Assembly (NCBI RefSeq): GCF_000421625.1
Contig: NZ_ATXJ01000003.1
Location: 62,001 to 126,000, forward strand
Source: Thermus islandicus DSM 21543
GTDB lineage: Bacteria > Deinococcota > Deinococci > Deinococcales > Thermaceae
Length of the DNA stretch: 64,000 nt
Direction of reading: 5' to 3'
The translations under genes and the position numbers were made by a program. Below, in pieces: positions 1-7,479 of the stretch. The notes under the pieces are model-generated. The model did not search any database, had not been told where the DNA came from, and saw only the letters and a program-made list of their open reading frames with translations. Positions within the stretch are counted from its first letter, which is position 1; each line of letters begins with the position of its first letter.

Positions 1-505
1 GGGGCTTTCCGATCCAGAGGAAGGCCTCGGGGTGCTCGTAACCCCGGAGGACCACCCTTAAGGCCACGGGAAGGAGGGGAACCCCCGCCCGCTTGGCCAG
101 CCACGCTGCCCCCTGCCTCAAGGGGCGGAGGGGCCCGGGGTAGGCCATCGCCCCCTCGGGGAAGAGGGCCACCCACTCCCCCCGCCTAAGCCTCCTTAGG
201 GCCTCCCGGACCCTTCCCGCCTCGAGGGCCCCCGCGAGCTTTAAGACGGGGAAGCTCCTCAGGTTTTCCTCCGCCACCAGGAGGCTCGTGGGCCTCCGGT
301 AGAACCTCCCCAAAAGCCACACCAGGTGCCCGTCAAAGAAGCTGTGGTGGTTTAGGGCGAGCACCAGGGGACCCTCCGGGGCCTCCCCCCGGAGGTAGAC
401 CCCCCGGAGGCTCCCTTTTAGGCTTCGGAGGAGGAAGAACCCCACCGCCAGGCGGAGGAGCCTGCCGGCGGGCCTCGCCTCCAGGCGCTCCCAACGCTCG
501 GCCAC
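1..505 (-). CDS. PlsC-like 1-acylglycerol-phosphate acyltransferase family protein (C-terminus cut by window edge)
   Basis: Reading leftward from a GTG at 505, the first 168 codons are present and the frame runs off the window. The protein carries the two classic PlsC motifs: NHHSFFDG (the catalytic HX4D pair) near residue 45 and FPEGAM near residue 105. The start lies 4 bp after the stop of the lycopene cyclase gene, so it is the last visible gene of the crtB operon. Members of this family acylate glycerol phosphates, but Thermus carotenoids (thermozeaxanthins) are zeaxanthin glucosides esterified with a branched fatty acid. I therefore infer that this enzyme may acylate the carotenoid glucoside; a role in phospholipid synthesis is the alternative. 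Confidence 0.85.
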   Translation of the reverse strand, partial: MAERWERLEARPAGRLLRLAVGFFLLRSLKGSLRGVYLRGEAPEGPLVLALNHHSFFDGHLVWLLGRFYRRPTSLLVAEENLRSFPVLKLAGALEAGRVREALRRLRRGEWVALFPEGAMAYPGPLRPLRQGAAWLAKRAGVPLLPVALRVVLRGYEHPEAFLWIGKP

Positions 506-509
506 GGGC

Positions 510-1211
510 CTATCTTAGGCGCCTCAGGGCCTCGGGGTGCCAGGCGAGGAGGAGGCCCTGGACCACGGCCAGGTTGGTGAAGAGGAAGAAGACCATCTCC
601 TCCAGGGGAAGCCCGAAGGCCTTTAGACCCAGGGTGTACCGGGGAGCGATCCACCAGATGCCCTCCCGGAGGATGGCCCAGCCGTCCGCCACCCACAGGT
701 ACAAGGTGGGGAGGCCCACCCCCAGGAGGAGGGGCCTCCTCCAGGCCCAGAGCAGGTCCCCCCCGTAGGCCCACTGGAGGACGAAGACGGGGGCGAAGTA
801 GGCGAGGATGAGGCCCAGGTAGAGGAACCTCTCCCCGAGGGCCAGGAGGATCACGCCCGAGGCGGCCAAGAGAAGCCACACCCCTCCCCCCGCCACCCGG
901 GCCAGACCCGGTCCTCCCGGGGGAGGGGTTTGCGCCAGCCGGAAGAGGAGGGCCCCGGTGAGGAGGGGCTGGAGGAGGAAGAAGAGGTACTCCTCCAGGG
1001 GCACGTAGCCCAGGCGGAGGAGCACCTTTCCTTCCGGGTACCCCCAGACCCCCCTCCACACCAGGTAGTTGTCCCAGGGGGTGGTGTAGAGGAGGGCGAT
1101 GAGGGGCATGAGGAGGTAGGCCCAGACCCTCGGGGGCCTCGGCCTCGCCCACAGGAGGAGAAGGAGGAGGGGAGGCAGGAGGAAGAAGAGGTGGAACTCT
1201 AGATAGGTCAT
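510..1211 (-). CDS. crtYcd: Lycopene beta-cyclase, fused CrtYc-CrtYd (archaeal/fungal membrane type)
   Basis: This polytopic membrane protein of 233 residues is built as a tandem duplication. The N-terminal half has PWDNYLVWRG followed by PLEEYLFFLLQP, and the C-terminal half repeats the pattern as PLEEMVFFLFTN. These are the hallmark PLEE..FF motifs of the CarR-type lycopene cyclase domain. It should cyclise both ends of lycopene to beta-carotene, feeding the neighbouring P450 hydroxylase. I place the start at the ATG whose ATGA overlaps the P450 stop codon (TGA at 1210-1208); a start four codons upstream is possible but less economical. Its position between CYP175A1 and an acyltransferase fits a zeaxanthin-type pathway. 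Confidence 0.88.
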   Translation of the reverse strand: MTYLEFHLFFLLPPLLLLLLWARPRPPRVWAYLLMPLIALLYTTPWDNYLVWRGVWGYPEGKVLLRLGYVPLEEYLFFLLQPLLTGALLFRLAQTPPPGGPGLARVAGGGVWLLLAASGVILLALGERFLYLGLILAYFAPVFVLQWAYGGDLLWAWRRPLLLGVGLPTLYLWVADGWAILREGIWWIAPRYTLGLKAFGLPLEEMVFFLFTNLAVVQGLLLAWHPEALRRLR

Positions 1212-2377
1212 GCCCTCACCCACAGCCGTGGCTTGGCGGGGACGCCCCCTTCCGGCCGCAGGGTGACCTGGGCCAGGACCCGGGGGAAGGGGAGGGGGTC
1301 AAGCCGGAAGCGCCGGAAGAAGGCCTGAAGGACGAGGGGACCCTCGAGGAGGGCCAGGTCCCGCCCCAGGCAGAGCCTCTGGCCCAGGCCAAAGGGGAAG
1401 TAGCGCCCCGAGGGGGTGCCCTTTTCCCCCAGGAAGCGCTCCGGCCGAAAGGCCTCCCCTTCGGGGAAGGAAAGCCTGTGGGTCACGTAGGGGGAGAGGA
1501 CCAGGGTGGTGCCCCGGGGAGGGAGGTCCTCCCCCAGGGAGAAGGGCGCTTCCACCTTGCGGGTAAGGATCCAGGCCGGGGGGTAGAGCCTCAGGGCCTC
1601 CTGGAAGGCGGCGAGGGCCGCCTCCTCCTGCTCGGCCACCCTCTCCTGGAAGTCGGGGCGGTGGGAGAGGAGGAGGAGGGCCCAGGTGAGGGCGCTGGCC
1701 AGGGTCTCGTGCCCGGCCACGAGGAGGGTCACGGCTTCGGAGAGCGCCCGCCCTCGGGGCAGGCGGCTCAGGGGAGGGTAGGGGAGGAGGGCCTCCGCCT
1801 CCCGGTAGAGAAGGGCCTTGTTCCTTTGGAAGCGGACCTCCTCGCGGAGGTCCAAGGCCGCGAGGGGGCTTCGCGTCCGGGCCATGATCCGGTCCAGGGC
1901 CAGGAGGGCGAGCCGGGCCAGGTCCGGGGAAAGGGGCTCGCCGAAGAGAACGCGGCCCAAAAGCCTCAGGGAAAGGGCGAGCATCTCGTGTTCCAGGTCC
2001 CTCTCCTCTCCTCCCCACCCGGTGAAGAAGGCCTGGGCCTCCTCCTTTATGGCCTCCCGGTAGGTCCAAACCGCCTTGGGCAGGAAGGGGTCCTTGAGGG
2101 CCCTCCGGGCCTCCTTCCAGCTAGGCCCCCAGTCGGTGAGGAGCCCCCTTCCCGTGAGCCGGGCGAGGGCCCGGTACTGGAAGGTGGCCTTGGTGGGCCC
2201 TTCGGCGAGGAGTACCCTTTCTACCCCCTCCGGGTCAAAGACGAGGGCCAGGGGAAGGCCGGGGAGGGGGAGGAAGACCCTGGGATGGGCCCGGCCCCAC
2301 TCCAGGAGGACGGCGAGGGGGTCCTCCTGGAGGCGCTTCAGGTGGGGCAGGGCTCCCTTCAAGGAGAGGCGTTCCAT
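1208..2377 (-). CDS. cyp175A1: Cytochrome P450 CYP175A1, beta-carotene 3-hydroxylase
   Basis: A soluble 389-residue P450 with every expected motif: I-helix AGHET (221-225), the ExxR pair E260/R263 in EALR, the FRPERF meander, and the haem loop FPFGLGQRLCLG with Cys336 as axial thiolate. It lacks the N-terminal anchor of microsomal P450s. Sequence and length closely match the thermostable T. thermophilus CYP175A1, which hydroxylates beta-carotene to zeaxanthin, although the two are clearly different alleles (for example, the first residues are MERLSLKGAL). The gene follows phr after 9 bp and overlaps the cyclase by 4 bp, so it is co-transcribed with crtB. Confidence 0.95.
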   Translation of the reverse strand: MERLSLKGALPHLKRLQEDPLAVLLEWGRAHPRVFLPLPGLPLALVFDPEGVERVLLAEGPTKATFQYRALARLTGRGLLTDWGPSWKEARRALKDPFLPKAVWTYREAIKEEAQAFFTGWGGEERDLEHEMLALSLRLLGRVLFGEPLSPDLARLALLALDRIMARTRSPLAALDLREEVRFQRNKALLYREAEALLPYPPLSRLPRGRALSEAVTLLVAGHETLASALTWALLLLSHRPDFQERVAEQEEAALAAFQEALRLYPPAWILTRKVEAPFSLGEDLPPRGTTLVLSPYVTHRLSFPEGEAFRPERFLGEKGTPSGRYFPFGLGQRLCLGRDLALLEGPLVLQAFFRRFRLDPLPFPRVLAQVTLRPEGGVPAKPRLWVRA

Positions 2378-2386
2378 GGGCCTATC

Positions 2387-3673
2387 CTAAGGGGAAGGTG
2401 GGGTCGCCGGAGGGTCTTTCTCCCGAAGAAGCCCCTCGGCCAGGGAGAGGTAGCGCCGTCTTGCCGCCTCCAGGCCCACCACGGGGTCTTTGGGGGCGTA
2501 GGAGGGGTACTCCGGGGCCCAGCGCCTTAGCCAGCGCCTTTCGGGGTCGTGCCTTTCCCCTTGGAGCACGGGGTTGAAGAGGCGGAAGTAGGGGGCGGCG
2601 TCCACCCCCAGGCCCCCCGCCCACTGCCACCCCTGGAGGTTCACCGCCCGGTCCCCGTCCAGGAGGAGGTGGCGGAAGGCCTCCTCGCACCTTTTCCAAG
2701 GAAGAAGGAGGTACTTCACCGCAAACTGCGCCGCCACCATCCTCGCCCGGTTGGAGAGGAGGCCCGTGGCGTGGAGCTCCCGCATGGCGGCGTCCACCAA
2801 GGGAACGCCCGTCTTCCCCCGGTACCAGGCCTGGAAGAGGGCCTCGTCCTCCTGCCAGGGAAGGGCCTCGAGGCGCCCGTCCATGGGCTTTTCTGCCATA
2901 TGGGGGAAGTGGTAGAGGAGGTGGTAGGAGAAGTCCCGCCAGAGGAGCTCCGAAACCCACTTCCTCGCCCCCTCTCCCCCCTGGCCCAGGGCCCGGAGGG
3001 CGGCCTCCCGGGGGGAGAGGACCCCTAGGGCGAAGTAGGGGGAGAGCCTCGAGCCCCCCTCCCCGTCCAGCCGGTCCCTCTCCTCGGCGTAGCGGGCGAG
3101 CTTGGCCTCCAGGAAAGCCCGAAGCCTTCCCCTCGCCGCCTCCTCCCCGGGCTCGGGGAGGGGGACGTCGCTCAGGACCCTGGGCACCTCCCCTTCCTCC
3201 TCCTCCCGAGGTAGGGCCTCGGGGGCGGGGAGGGGGGCTTCCACCCCCTGGAAGCGCCGGGCGAAGGGGGTGTAGACCCGGTAGGCCCGGGGGAGGTCGG
3301 GGGGGATGAGGTGGGGGGCGGGGAGGAGGTGAAGGGGAACGGGAAGGGCCTCCTTCACCCTAAGGTCCCGGTAGCGGCCGTAGGGGGTGTAACTCCTTAG
3401 GGCGTAGACGGCCTTGGCCCGAAGCCGCCTCGCCGCCTCCGGCACCTTTTCCCAGGGAAGGCCCTCCAGGACCCAAAGGGCCCCGCCCCGGGCCCGGTAG
3501 GCCTCCCGGAGGGCCCGGACGTTCTCCAGAAACCAGGCCTGCCGCCTGGGGGAGGTCCTCAGGTTGTTGGGGTCCAGGACCACCAGGCCCACCGCCGGGC
3601 CCGCCTTCAGGGTCTCGAGGAGGGCCGGGTGGTCCGCAAGGCGGAGGTCGGCGCGGTGCCAGACCAGGTTCAC
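2387..3673 (-). CDS. phr: Deoxyribodipyrimidine (CPD) photolyase
   Basis: This 428-residue class-I photolyase repairs cyclobutane pyrimidine dimers using light. The N-terminal antenna domain begins LVWHRADLRL. The C-terminal FAD domain has GEGGSRLSPYFALGVLSP, WVSELLWRDFSYHLLYHFP, and NLQGWQWAGGLGVDAAPYFR. The frame is open further upstream (to an ATG at 3709), but the GTG at 3673 forms a 4-bp GTGA overlap with the crtB stop and gives an N-terminus the same length as the T. thermophilus enzyme, so I chose it. Co-transcription with carotenoid genes under a light-sensing regulator makes sense for photoprotection. Confidence 0.93.
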   Translation of the reverse strand: MNLVWHRADLRLADHPALLETLKAGPAVGLVVLDPNNLRTSPRRQAWFLENVRALREAYRARGGALWVLEGLPWEKVPEAARRLRAKAVYALRSYTPYGRYRDLRVKEALPVPLHLLPAPHLIPPDLPRAYRVYTPFARRFQGVEAPLPAPEALPREEEEGEVPRVLSDVPLPEPGEEAARGRLRAFLEAKLARYAEERDRLDGEGGSRLSPYFALGVLSPREAALRALGQGGEGARKWVSELLWRDFSYHLLYHFPHMAEKPMDGRLEALPWQEDEALFQAWYRGKTGVPLVDAAMRELHATGLLSNRARMVAAQFAVKYLLLPWKRCEEAFRHLLLDGDRAVNLQGWQWAGGLGVDAAPYFRLFNPVLQGERHDPERRWLRRWAPEYPSYAPKDPVVGLEAARRRYLSLAEGLLREKDPPATPPSP

Positions 3674-4497
3674 CACCGCACCGCCCATAGGGCCTTGGGG
3701 AGGAGCCAAAGCCGCTCCCAGGGCTTGAGGTGGGCCCGCTGGCGCAGGTTGTCGTAGCCCTGGAGGCGGAGCTTGTCCAGGATGCCCTGGTACTGCAAGG
3801 CGGCGAGGGCGATGGCCGCCCGGCCCACCCGAAGGTGCCGAAGGCCGGATAGCCCCTCGCGGTAGAGGCTTCGGGCCCTCCCCTCGAGGTGGGCCATAAG
3901 GGCCCGGTACCCCGGGGTGACCCGCCCCTCCAGGAGGTCCTCCAGGCGGACCCCATGGGCCTGGAGGAGGGTCCTTGGGAGGTAGAGCCGGTTCCGTCCC
4001 AGGTCCTCCCCCACGTCCCTGAGGATGTTGGTGAGCTGCATGGCCTGGCCCAGGCGAACGGCCTTCTCCTCGGCCTCCTCTTTTCCTCCGGCGATGGGGG
4101 CGATCATGCGGCCCACGGTGCCCCCCACCCGGTAGCAGTAGGTGAGGAGCTCCTCCTCGGAGTCCAGCCGCACCGGGCCCAGGTCGGTGCGGAACCCCTC
4201 CCGCATATCCCTAAAGGCCTCCAAGGGGATGGGCCAGCGCTCCAGGGCCCAGGCCAGGCCCTGCTCCCACGCTTCCCTTGGCCTTCCCCCATAGGCCCGC
4301 TCCACCCCGGCCCACCAGCGGGCGAGGGCCCCCTCCCCCCCTCCTTCCCCGTCCACGGCCTCGTCCCCCAGGCGGCAGGCGGCGTAGACGGCCCAGGCTC
4401 CCTTCCTCTCCTCCTTGGGGAAAAGGAGGCTTCCCCAGTAAAAGGTGGTGGAGTGGAGGCGGATTAGGCGGGATAGGGCTTTCCAATCGGGTTCCAT
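3670..4497 (-). CDS. crtB: Phytoene synthase
   Basis: The enzyme condenses two geranylgeranyl diphosphates to phytoene, the committed carotenoid step. It has 275 residues. The first substrate-binding region reads GDEAVDG near residue 45 and the second reads LTNILRDVGEDLGRNRLYLP, the conserved Mg-binding and prephytoene motif of squalene/phytoene synthases. I use the ATG at 4497 (MEPDWKALSRL), which matches the usual family start and lies about 9 nt after the expected transcription start of the TATACT promoter. A longer frame to 4548 would begin upstream of that promoter. It is the first gene of the leftward carotenoid operon. Confidence 0.94.
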   Translation of the reverse strand: MEPDWKALSRLIRLHSTTFYWGSLLFPKEERKGAWAVYAACRLGDEAVDGEGGGEGALARWWAGVERAYGGRPREAWEQGLAWALERWPIPLEAFRDMREGFRTDLGPVRLDSEEELLTYCYRVGGTVGRMIAPIAGGKEEAEEKAVRLGQAMQLTNILRDVGEDLGRNRLYLPRTLLQAHGVRLEDLLEGRVTPGYRALMAHLEGRARSLYREGLSGLRHLRVGRAAIALAALQYQGILDKLRLQGYDNLRQRAHLKPWERLWLLPKALWAVRW

Positions 4498-4512
4498 ATG
4501 AGGATCATCTTC

Positions 4513-4546
4513 AGTATAGCCCGGGGCGGGGATGTTTGCCCCGCCC
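4513..4546 (-). promoter_or_regulatory. crtB promoter: TATACT -10 with an 8-bp inverted repeat over the -35 region
   Basis: On the minus strand a consensus TATACT occupies 4518-4513 and predicts transcription starting about 9 nt before the crtB ATG. No TTGACA-like -35 is present. Instead GGGCGGGG (4524-4531) and CCCCGCCC (4539-4546) form a perfect inverted repeat with a 7-nt spacer exactly where the -35 should lie. A weak -35 suggests an activator; in T. thermophilus the CRP/FNR protein LdrP activates crtB, so this repeat is a candidate site, but that link is inference. Confidence 0.55.
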
Positions 4547-4559
4547 ACACTCGGCTAAA

Positions 4560-4592
4560 ACTCTACAAAGACTTGACAAATGATGGACAACG
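4560..4592 (+). promoter_or_regulatory. CarH/LitR operator: three 11-bp direct repeats
   Basis: Three tandem 11-mers, ACTCTACAAAG, ACTTGACAAAT and GATGGACAACG, place an ACA triplet at 4565, 4576 and 4587, exactly 11 bp apart. The middle unit contains the litR -35 box TTGACA (4573-4578). This matches the published architecture of the T. thermophilus CarH operator, where three DNA-binding domains of the dark-state tetramer contact three 11-bp direct repeats and block the -35 element. Confidence 0.8.
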
Positions 4593-4607
4593 CGCTAGGC
4601 TAGGCCC
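4573..4607 (+). promoter_or_regulatory. litR-ldrP promoter, predicted leaderless
   Basis: The -35 is a perfect TTGACA (4573-4578), followed by a 17-bp spacer and a -10 of TAGGCT (4596-4601). The predicted start site is at or next to the litR ATG at 4608, so the mRNA is probably leaderless. No Shine-Dalgarno sequence is present. Confidence 0.75.
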
Positions 4608-5465
4608 ATGACCCGCGCCGGGGTGTACACCATCGCCGAGGTGGAGGCCATGACCGGGCTCTCCGCCGAGGTCCTGAGGCAGTGGGAGCGCCGCTACGGC
4701 TTTCCCCGGCCCGAGCGCACCCCCGGGGGCCACCGCCTCTACCGCCAGGAGGAGGTGGAGGCCTTGAGGACCATCCGCCGCTGGCTGGAGGAAGGGGCTA
4801 CGCCCCAGGCGGCCATCCGGCGCTACCTCGCCCAGGAGGTGCACCCCGAGGCCCTCGAGGCGCCTCTTTACGGGGCCCTCCTCTCCGCCGACCTTTTGGG
4901 GGCGGAGGCCGTCTTCCGCCGCGCCGTGAGGCTTTTGGGCCCCGAGGGGGCCCTGAACCGGCTCCTCGTGCCGGTTCTTAGGCGGGTTGGGGAGGCTTGG
5001 CACAAGGGGGAGGTGGGGGTGGCGGAGGAGCACCTCGCCACCACCTTCCTCCGGGCCCGGCTGCACGAACTTTTGGACCTGGTGGGCTTTCCCCCAGGGG
5101 CCCCCATCCTGGTGACCACCCCGCCCGGGGAGCGGCACGAGATCGGGGCCATGCTGGTCGCCTTTAGCCTCAGGCGGCGGGGCCTGCCCGCCCTCTACCT
5201 CGGCCCCGACACGCCCCTACCCGACCTGAAGCGCCTGGGGGAGCGCCTTCAGGCCAGGGCCGTGGTCCTCTCCGCCCTGCTCTCCGAGCCCTTAAAGGCC
5301 TTGCCCCAAGGGGCCCTCTCCCGCCTCGCCCCCAGGGTCTACCTGGGCGGGCAAGGGGCAAGCCCCGAGGAGGCTAAAAGGCTTGGCGCACGGTTTGTGG
5401 AGGGCCTCGAGGCCCTCGCTGAGGAGCTCCAAAGCCCCGAAGGGGGGGAAAGGAAGGGAACATGA
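4608..5465 (+). CDS. litR: CarH/LitR, B12-dependent photoreceptor repressor (MerR family)
   Basis: A light-responsive repressor that uses adenosylcobalamin as its chromophore. The 285-residue protein has a MerR winged helix at 1-75 ([25 protein letters not shown]), a four-helix B12 cap and a C-terminal cobalamin-binding Rossmann domain. The residues that define the family fall at the same numbers as in T. thermophilus CarH: Trp131, His132, Glu141 and His142 in [12 protein letters not shown], and the lower cobalt ligand His177 in ERHEIG. In the dark it should repress its own promoter and crtB; light breaks the tetramer. The operator lies immediately upstream, and ldrP overlaps its stop. Confidence 0.95.
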   Translation: MTRAGVYTIAEVEAMTGLSAEVLRQWERRYGFPRPERTPGGHRLYRQEEVEALRTIRRWLEEGATPQAAIRRYLAQEVHPEALEAPLYGALLSADLLGAEAVFRRAVRLLGPEGALNRLLVPVLRRVGEAWHKGEVGVAEEHLATTFLRARLHELLDLVGFPPGAPILVTTPPGERHEIGAMLVAFSLRRRGLPALYLGPDTPLPDLKRLGERLQARAVVLSALLSEPLKALPQGALSRLAPRVYLGGQGASPEEAKRLGARFVEGLEALAEELQSPEGGERKGT

Positions 5466-6049
5466 AGAGGTTCGGCCGCAAGGAGACCATCTACCTGAGG
5501 GGAGAGAACGCCCACACCCTCTACCGCCTGGAGGAGGGGCTGGTGCGCATCGTGGAGCTTCTTCCAGACGGGCGCCTCCTCACCCTCCGCCACGTCCTGC
5601 CCGGCGACTACTTCGGGGAGGAGGCCCTGGAGGGCAAGGGCTACCGCTATACCGCCGAGGCCATGACCGAGGCCGTGGTCCAGGGCTTGGACCCCAGGGC
5701 CATGGACCACGAGGCCCTCCGCCAGGTGGCGAGAAACCTTGCCCGGCAGATGCGCCGCGTCCACGCTTACGAGGCCCACCTGCAAATGGGGGAGCTCAGG
5801 GCCAGGATCGCCCGCTACCTCCTTTTCCTGGCCGACACTCCGGCCTCCTTCCGGGACGAAAGGGGGCTTTACGTCACGGCCTCCCACGAGGAGATCGCCG
5901 ACGCCACGGCTTCCACCCGGGAGTCCGTCTCCAAGATCCTCTCTGACCTCCGCCATGAGGGGCTCATCGCCACCGCCTACCGCCGGGTCTACCTCTTGGA
6001 CCTGAGGGCCTTGGAGAAGGAGGCGGAAGGCGCCCTCGAGGCCGCCTAG
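5462..6049 (+). CDS. ldrP: CRP/FNR-family activator LdrP
   Basis: This 195-residue CRP/FNR protein has an N-terminal cyclic-nucleotide-like barrel (about 1-85; [10 protein letters not shown]), a dimerisation helix, and a C-terminal HTH_Crp ([28 protein letters not shown]). No Cys cluster for an FNR-type iron-sulfur centre is visible and the barrel is short, so it probably works without cAMP, as reported for T. thermophilus LdrP. Its ATG overlaps the litR stop by 4 bp, so it is induced by light together with litR and is expected to activate crtB and phr. The assignment rests on both family and context. Confidence 0.88.
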   Translation: MKRFGRKETIYLRGENAHTLYRLEEGLVRIVELLPDGRLLTLRHVLPGDYFGEEALEGKGYRYTAEAMTEAVVQGLDPRAMDHEALRQVARNLARQMRRVHAYEAHLQMGELRARIARYLLFLADTPASFRDERGLYVTASHEEIADATASTRESVSKILSDLRHEGLIATAYRRVYLLDLRALEKEAEGALEAA

Positions 6050-6050
6050 G

Positions 6051-6911
6051 ATGCGGGTCTTCGTGGTAGGGGGCACGGGCTTCGTGGGGCGGGCCCTGGT
6101 GGCCCTCCTTTTGGAGCGGGGCCACACCCCCGTGGTCCTGGCGAGAAGGCCTAGGGACCTTCCCCCGGGGGCGGTCTTCCTCCGGGGGGACATCACCCGG
6201 GAGGTGCCGGACCTAAGGGGGATGGAGGCCGCCATTTACCTGGCGGGCATCATCCGGGAGGGGGAGGAGACCTTCCGGGCCGTGCACGTGGAGGGGGTGA
6301 GGAACCTGCTTGCGGGCATGCGCCGGGCCGGGGTGGGGCGGCTTCTCCACATGTCCGCCCTGGGGGCGAGGCGGGGCACCCGGAGCCGCTACTACGAGAC
6401 CAAGGCGGAAGGGGAGGAGCTCGTGCGGGGAAGCGGCCTCTCCTACGCCATCTTCCGCCCGAGCCTCATCTTCGGACCCGGGGACGAGTTCTTCGGGAAG
6501 GTCCTCAAGGGCCTCGTCTGCAACCCCCTCCCCTTCGTGCCCCTCCTGGGGGACGGGGGCTTCCCCTTCCGGCCCGTGTACGTGGGGGATGTGGCCGAGG
6601 CCTTCGTGAGGGCGCTGGAGGGGGGCCTCGAGGGCAGCTTTGACCTCGTGGGGCCCAAGGAGTACGCCTTCCGGGAGCTCCTCGCCCTGGTGATGAGGGT
6701 GGTGGGGAGGCCGAAGCCCTTCCTCCCCATCCCCCTTTTCCTCCTGGACCTCTTGGTCCCCCTGCTGAGCCTCCTCCCCTTCGCCCCCCTGACCCAGGAC
6801 CAGTACGTGATGCTCAAGGAGGGGAACACCGCCCCCTTTCCCCCTCCCGCCGACCTCCTCCCCCGCCTCACCCCCTTGGAAGAGGTCCTGCCCGGTTACC
6901 TCCGCTGCTGA
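6051..6911 (+). CDS. NAD(P)-binding epimerase/NDUFA9-like atypical SDR
   Basis: The 286-residue protein begins with the Rossmann glycine motif VGGTGFVGRAL (residues 6-16), followed by an atypical SDR core (RYYETKAEGEELVRGSGLSYAIFRPSLIFGPGDEF) in which YETK supplies the Tyr-xxx-Lys pair. The closest recognisable families are NDUFA9-like or complex-I-associated epimerases and NAD-dependent nucleotide-sugar epimerases; the substrate is unknown. It starts 1 bp after ldrP, so it belongs to the light-induced operon, which makes a role in carotenoid or quinone modification conceivable. The C-terminus has a hydrophobic stretch near 225-250. Confidence 0.82.
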   Translation: MRVFVVGGTGFVGRALVALLLERGHTPVVLARRPRDLPPGAVFLRGDITREVPDLRGMEAAIYLAGIIREGEETFRAVHVEGVRNLLAGMRRAGVGRLLHMSALGARRGTRSRYYETKAEGEELVRGSGLSYAIFRPSLIFGPGDEFFGKVLKGLVCNPLPFVPLLGDGGFPFRPVYVGDVAEAFVRALEGGLEGSFDLVGPKEYAFRELLALVMRVVGRPKPFLPIPLFLLDLLVPLLSLLPFAPLTQDQYVMLKEGNTAPFPPPADLLPRLTPLEEVLPGYLRC

Positions 6912-6977
6912 GCTCATTGGGGTTCTTGCCTAGCCCAAGCCTCGCGGGGGGCCCCATGCGGGCTTGGGCCCGCATGG
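6912..6977 (+). repeat. Dispersed REP-like element with hairpin, copy 1
   Basis: The short gap between the convergent epimerase and ruvC genes contains a perfect 10-bp hairpin, CCATGCGGGC-TTGG-GCCCGCATGG (6954-6977), which may act as a bidirectional terminator. Its reverse complement, including the adjoining GGCTAGGCAAGAACCCC arm, resembles the sequence at 58535-58592. Confidence 0.6.
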
Positions 6978-6978
6978 A

Positions 6979-7473
6979 TCAAAGGGGCTTCGCCACGCCC
7001 AGGCGGGCGTAGAAGGCGTGGGTGAGGGCGATGGCCAGGGCGTCCGCCAGGTGGCTGGGCCCGGGGGTCTCCCGGAGCCCCAGGATGCCCCGGACCATGA
7101 GGGCCACCTCCTCCTTGCCCGCGTGTCCGTGGCCCGCCAGGGCCTGCTTCACCTGCATGGGCCCGTAGGCGTAGGCGGGCACCCCCGCCTCAAAGGCCGC
7201 CACCAGGACCGCCCCCAGGGCCCAGCCCACCTTGTAGGCGAGCTCGTTTTGGCGGTAAAAAAACTGCTCCTCCACCGCCAGGGCCTCAGGGCGGAAGGCG
7301 AGGAGGGCCTCCTTGACCCGGGCGTGGATGCGGCCCACCCGTTCCTGGGCCCTCTCCCGGGCGGAGGTCCTCACCACCTCCCCGTGGAGGAGGCGGGCCT
7401 TCTGGGGGCCCCTGACCTCCACCACCCCCAGGCCCAGGTGGGTGATGCCGGGGTCCACGCCCAGGACGACCAC
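6979..7473 (-). CDS. ruvC: Crossover junction endodeoxyribonuclease RuvC
   Basis: A 164-residue Holliday junction resolvase that acts with RuvAB. It opens with the RNase-H-like strand VVLGVDPGITHLGLGVVEV, which supplies the first catalytic Asp (Asp7). EEQFFYRQN gives the Glu near residue 70, and the C-terminal HLADALAIALTHAF gives the final acidic pair. Length and motifs are typical of the family. It lies 6 bp after ftsZ at the distal end of the dcw operon and converges on the epimerase gene. Read-through from ftsZ is likely because no promoter is evident. Confidence 0.95.
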   Translation of the reverse strand: MVVLGVDPGITHLGLGVVEVRGPQKARLLHGEVVRTSARERAQERVGRIHARVKEALLAFRPEALAVEEQFFYRQNELAYKVGWALGAVLVAAFEAGVPAYAYGPMQVKQALAGHGHAGKEEVALMVRGILGLRETPGPSHLADALAIALTHAFYARLGVAKPL

Positions 7474-7479
7474 CGGGCC

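Noticed and set aside
3674-3709. ATG at 3709 as the phr start
   Set aside because: It would extend the protein by 12 residues into crtB, beyond the usual family N-terminus, whereas the GTG at 3673 gives a standard GTGA overlap.
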